Below, piece after piece: positions 62,612-64,000 of a stretch of DNA of 64,000 nucleotides. The DNA is from Proteobacteria bacterium SG_bin6 (lineage in GTDB: Bacteria; Pseudomonadota; Alphaproteobacteria; Sphingomonadales; Sphingomonadaceae), in assembly GCA_002083435.1 (NCBI GenBank), contig LWDJ01000004.1:113473-177472 (forward strand), written 5' to 3'. The notes beneath the pieces are model-generated. The model was given only the letters and a program-made list of their open reading frames with translations, had not been told where the DNA came from and searched no databases. Each line of letters starts with the position of its first letter. Within the stretch, counting starts at the first letter, position 1. A program made the position numbers and the translations under genes.

Positions 62612-64000
62612 CGGATCGCGCTCCAGGGGCGGCTCAGCAGCACCGCGCAGTTGATGATGCCGACCAGCGAATAGGTTTGCGGATAGTTGCCCCACAGCTC
62701 ACCGCTCACCGGATCAATGTCTTCGGAAAGCAGCCCGGCGGAGGTGCGGCGCGCGAGCATCTCCTCGAACAGCGCGCGTGCTTCCCCGGTGCGGCCGGTA
62801 AAATGCAACGCCTCGATCAGCCAGAAGGTGCAGACGTTGAACGCCGTCTGCGGCAGGCCGAAATCATCCTCGCTCGCATAGCGCAGCATGTGCGACCCGC
62901 GGCGCAGCCCCGCTTCGACCGCGGCGAGCGTGCCGAGGAAACGCGGGTCGTCGGGCGCCAGGAAGCGCAGGTCGAGCAGCTGGATCAGGCTCGCGTCGAG
63001 ATCATCGCCCTCGAAGGTCGCGGAAAGCCGGTTGGTGTCGGGGCGCCATGCCGCCGCCTCGACGCGGGCGCGCAGCGCATCGGCGCGGTGCTGCCAGAAG
63101 TCGGCGCGCGCGCGCAATCCGAGCGCGCTTGCGGCCTTGGCGAGCCGGTCGCACGCCGCCCAGCACATCGCGGCGGAATAAGTGTGAACATGGCGACGGG
63201 TGCGCAGCTCCCACAGCCCGGCGTCGGGCTGATCGAACAGCGCGAAGGCGCGTTCGCCAATCTGTTCGAGCGCCGCGAAATCGGCTTCGCCCGACAGGCG
63301 GAACAGCCGCTGATCGAAAAATGCCTGGGTGTTCGAAAGCACGATCTGGCCATAGGCATCGTGCTGCACCTGCTCGTACGCTTGGTTGCCGAAGCGCACC
63401 GGCCCCATGCCGCGATAGCCGGGAAAGCCGGCCGCGGTCCGTTCCTCCAACCGTGCCTCGCCCAGCACGCCGTAGAGCGGCTGGATCTGCCCGCCCTTCG
63501 CCGCATCGACGATGTTGCGCAGATAAGCGAGATACCCCTCCAGCACATCGAGCGCCCCGAGCCGGTTGAGCGCCTGCACCGTGTAATAAGCGTCCCTGAT
63601 CCAGCAGAAGCGATAATCCCAGTTGCGCCCCGAATCGGCATGTTCTGGAATCGAGCTGGTGAGCGCGGCGACGATCGCGCCGGTTTCCTCATGCTGGCAC
63701 AGCTTCAGCGTGATCGCCGCGCGGATCACCGCCGGCTGCCAATCGAGCGGCGTGGCGAGGCCGCGCACCCACTCGCGCCAGTCCCGCTCGGTATCCGCCA
63801 GCATCGCCTCAAGCGTCGCGCCGATCTCGCCGACGAAACTCTCGTCCGGCCCCAGGAAGAAATGCAGCGTGCTTTCGACCCGAAAGGGCTGCTCGGCCTC
63901 GATCAGCCCGACCGGGGCGGTGGTGCTCAGCCGTAGCGTCATCGCGGCGAGCTGGTAACGGACGTGATGGGTGCCGCCGATCCGCTGCGGCGCCCGGGCG
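62608..64000 (-). CDS. Glycoside hydrolase family 15 protein (5' end outside window)
   Basis: At least 463 residues, open at the right-hand window edge (the frame continues upstream of the ATG at 63942 with IGGTHHVRYQLAA). It is a GH15 (glucoamylase/trehalase-like) enzyme: the catalytic-domain hallmark RNWDYRFCWIRDAYYTVQAL is present, and the second catalytic Glu-containing motif is GLLSEDIDPVSGELWGNYPQ. These bacterial GH15 proteins commonly accompany OtsA and OtsB; in some actinobacteria the same family is a trehalase. Overlap with otsA by ATGA suggests one operon. About 130-150 N-terminal residues are probably missing from the window. Confidence 0.9.
   Translation of the reverse strand, partial: ARAPQRIGGTHHVRYQLAAMTLRLSTTAPVGLIEAEQPFRVESTLHFFLGPDESFVGEIGATLEAMLADTERDWREWVRGLATPLDWQPAVIRAAITLKLCQHEETGAIVAALTSSIPEHADSGRNWDYRFCWIRDAYYTVQALNRLGALDVLEGYLAYLRNIVDAAKGGQIQPLYGVLGEARLEERTAAGFPGYRGMGPVRFGNQAYEQVQHDAYGQIVLSNTQAFFDQRLFRLSGEADFAALEQIGERAFALFDQPDAGLWELRTRRHVHTYSAAMCWAACDRLAKAASALGLRARADFWQHRADALRARVEAAAWRPDTNRLSATFEGDDLDASLIQLLDLRFLAPDDPRFLGTLAAVEAGLRRGSHMLRYASEDDFGLPQTAFNVCTFWLIEALHFTGRTGEARALFEEMLARRTSAGLLSEDIDPVSGELWGNYPQTYSLVGIINCAVLLSRPWSAIR

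Overview
The window is about two-thirds GC and densely coded, with many 1-4 bp stop/start overlaps. Its gene content points to an alphaproteobacterium of the Sphingomonas type: a NodT-type outer-membrane lipoprotein, an RcnB-like secreted protein, a large TonB-dependent receptor, sdhCDA, a bacterial arginyl/leucyl-transferase, an OtsA/GH15 trehalose block and Mo-hydroxylase genes with XdhC. It reads as chromosome. I see no rRNA, CRISPR array, insertion sequence or phage. The only RNA gene is a tRNA-Leu(CAA).

Layout. 1-2940: 3'-part of an RND pump. 3.1-5.7 kb: hybrid histidine kinase. 5.9-8.6 kb: two glycosyltransferases. 8.6-13.3 kb (minus): MacAB-TolC-like export operon. 13.5-22.5 kb (minus): complete propionyl-CoA to succinyl-CoA pathway (PccA, PccB, epimerase, mutase) with biotin synthase embedded. 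22.6-25.0 kb: membrane protein/HTH pair, free-Met sulfoxide reductase, RcnB-like protein. 25.0-26.0 kb: an AT-rich SEC-C gene, clearly foreign in composition. 26-31 kb: amidohydrolase, beta-hydroxyacid dehydrogenase, threonine ammonia-lyase, Bpt. 31.0-35.3 kb: C13-type protease, a DUF433/DUF5615 toxin-antitoxin-like pair and sdhCDA without sdhB. 35.5-38.2 kb: tandem soluble chemoreceptors with globin-like sensor regions. 38.4-41 kb: SDR, B3 metallo-beta-lactamase-like protein, PrmA. 41-45.6 kb: TlpA-like lipoprotein, PhhA, NDH-2, small lipoprotein, GDPD. 45.6-51.1 kb: molybdenum hydroxylase operon (three subunits, XdhC, MocA-like). 51.1-55.7 kb: GH5-like hydrolase, AraC remnant, tRNA-Leu, then a TonB-dependent receptor divergent from a short ModE-type regulator. 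56-64 kb: CPA1 antiporter, EamA, DUF389, ClC, OtsA and a GH15 enzyme cut by the window edge.

Most interesting system. Between the TonB-dependent receptor and the ModE-like gene lies a perfect 22-bp palindrome with two TATATA cores 6 bp apart, the layout of a ModE operator. Together with the molybdoenzyme operon a few kb away, this suggests molybdenum-responsive control of an outer-membrane receptor, and possibly a TonB-dependent route for molybdate or a Mo chelate. Also notable: a REP-like palindrome (the same family that punctuates the Mo-hydroxylase operon) sits in frame inside the methylmalonyl-CoA mutase gene. Positions and motifs were read by eye; no database search was run.
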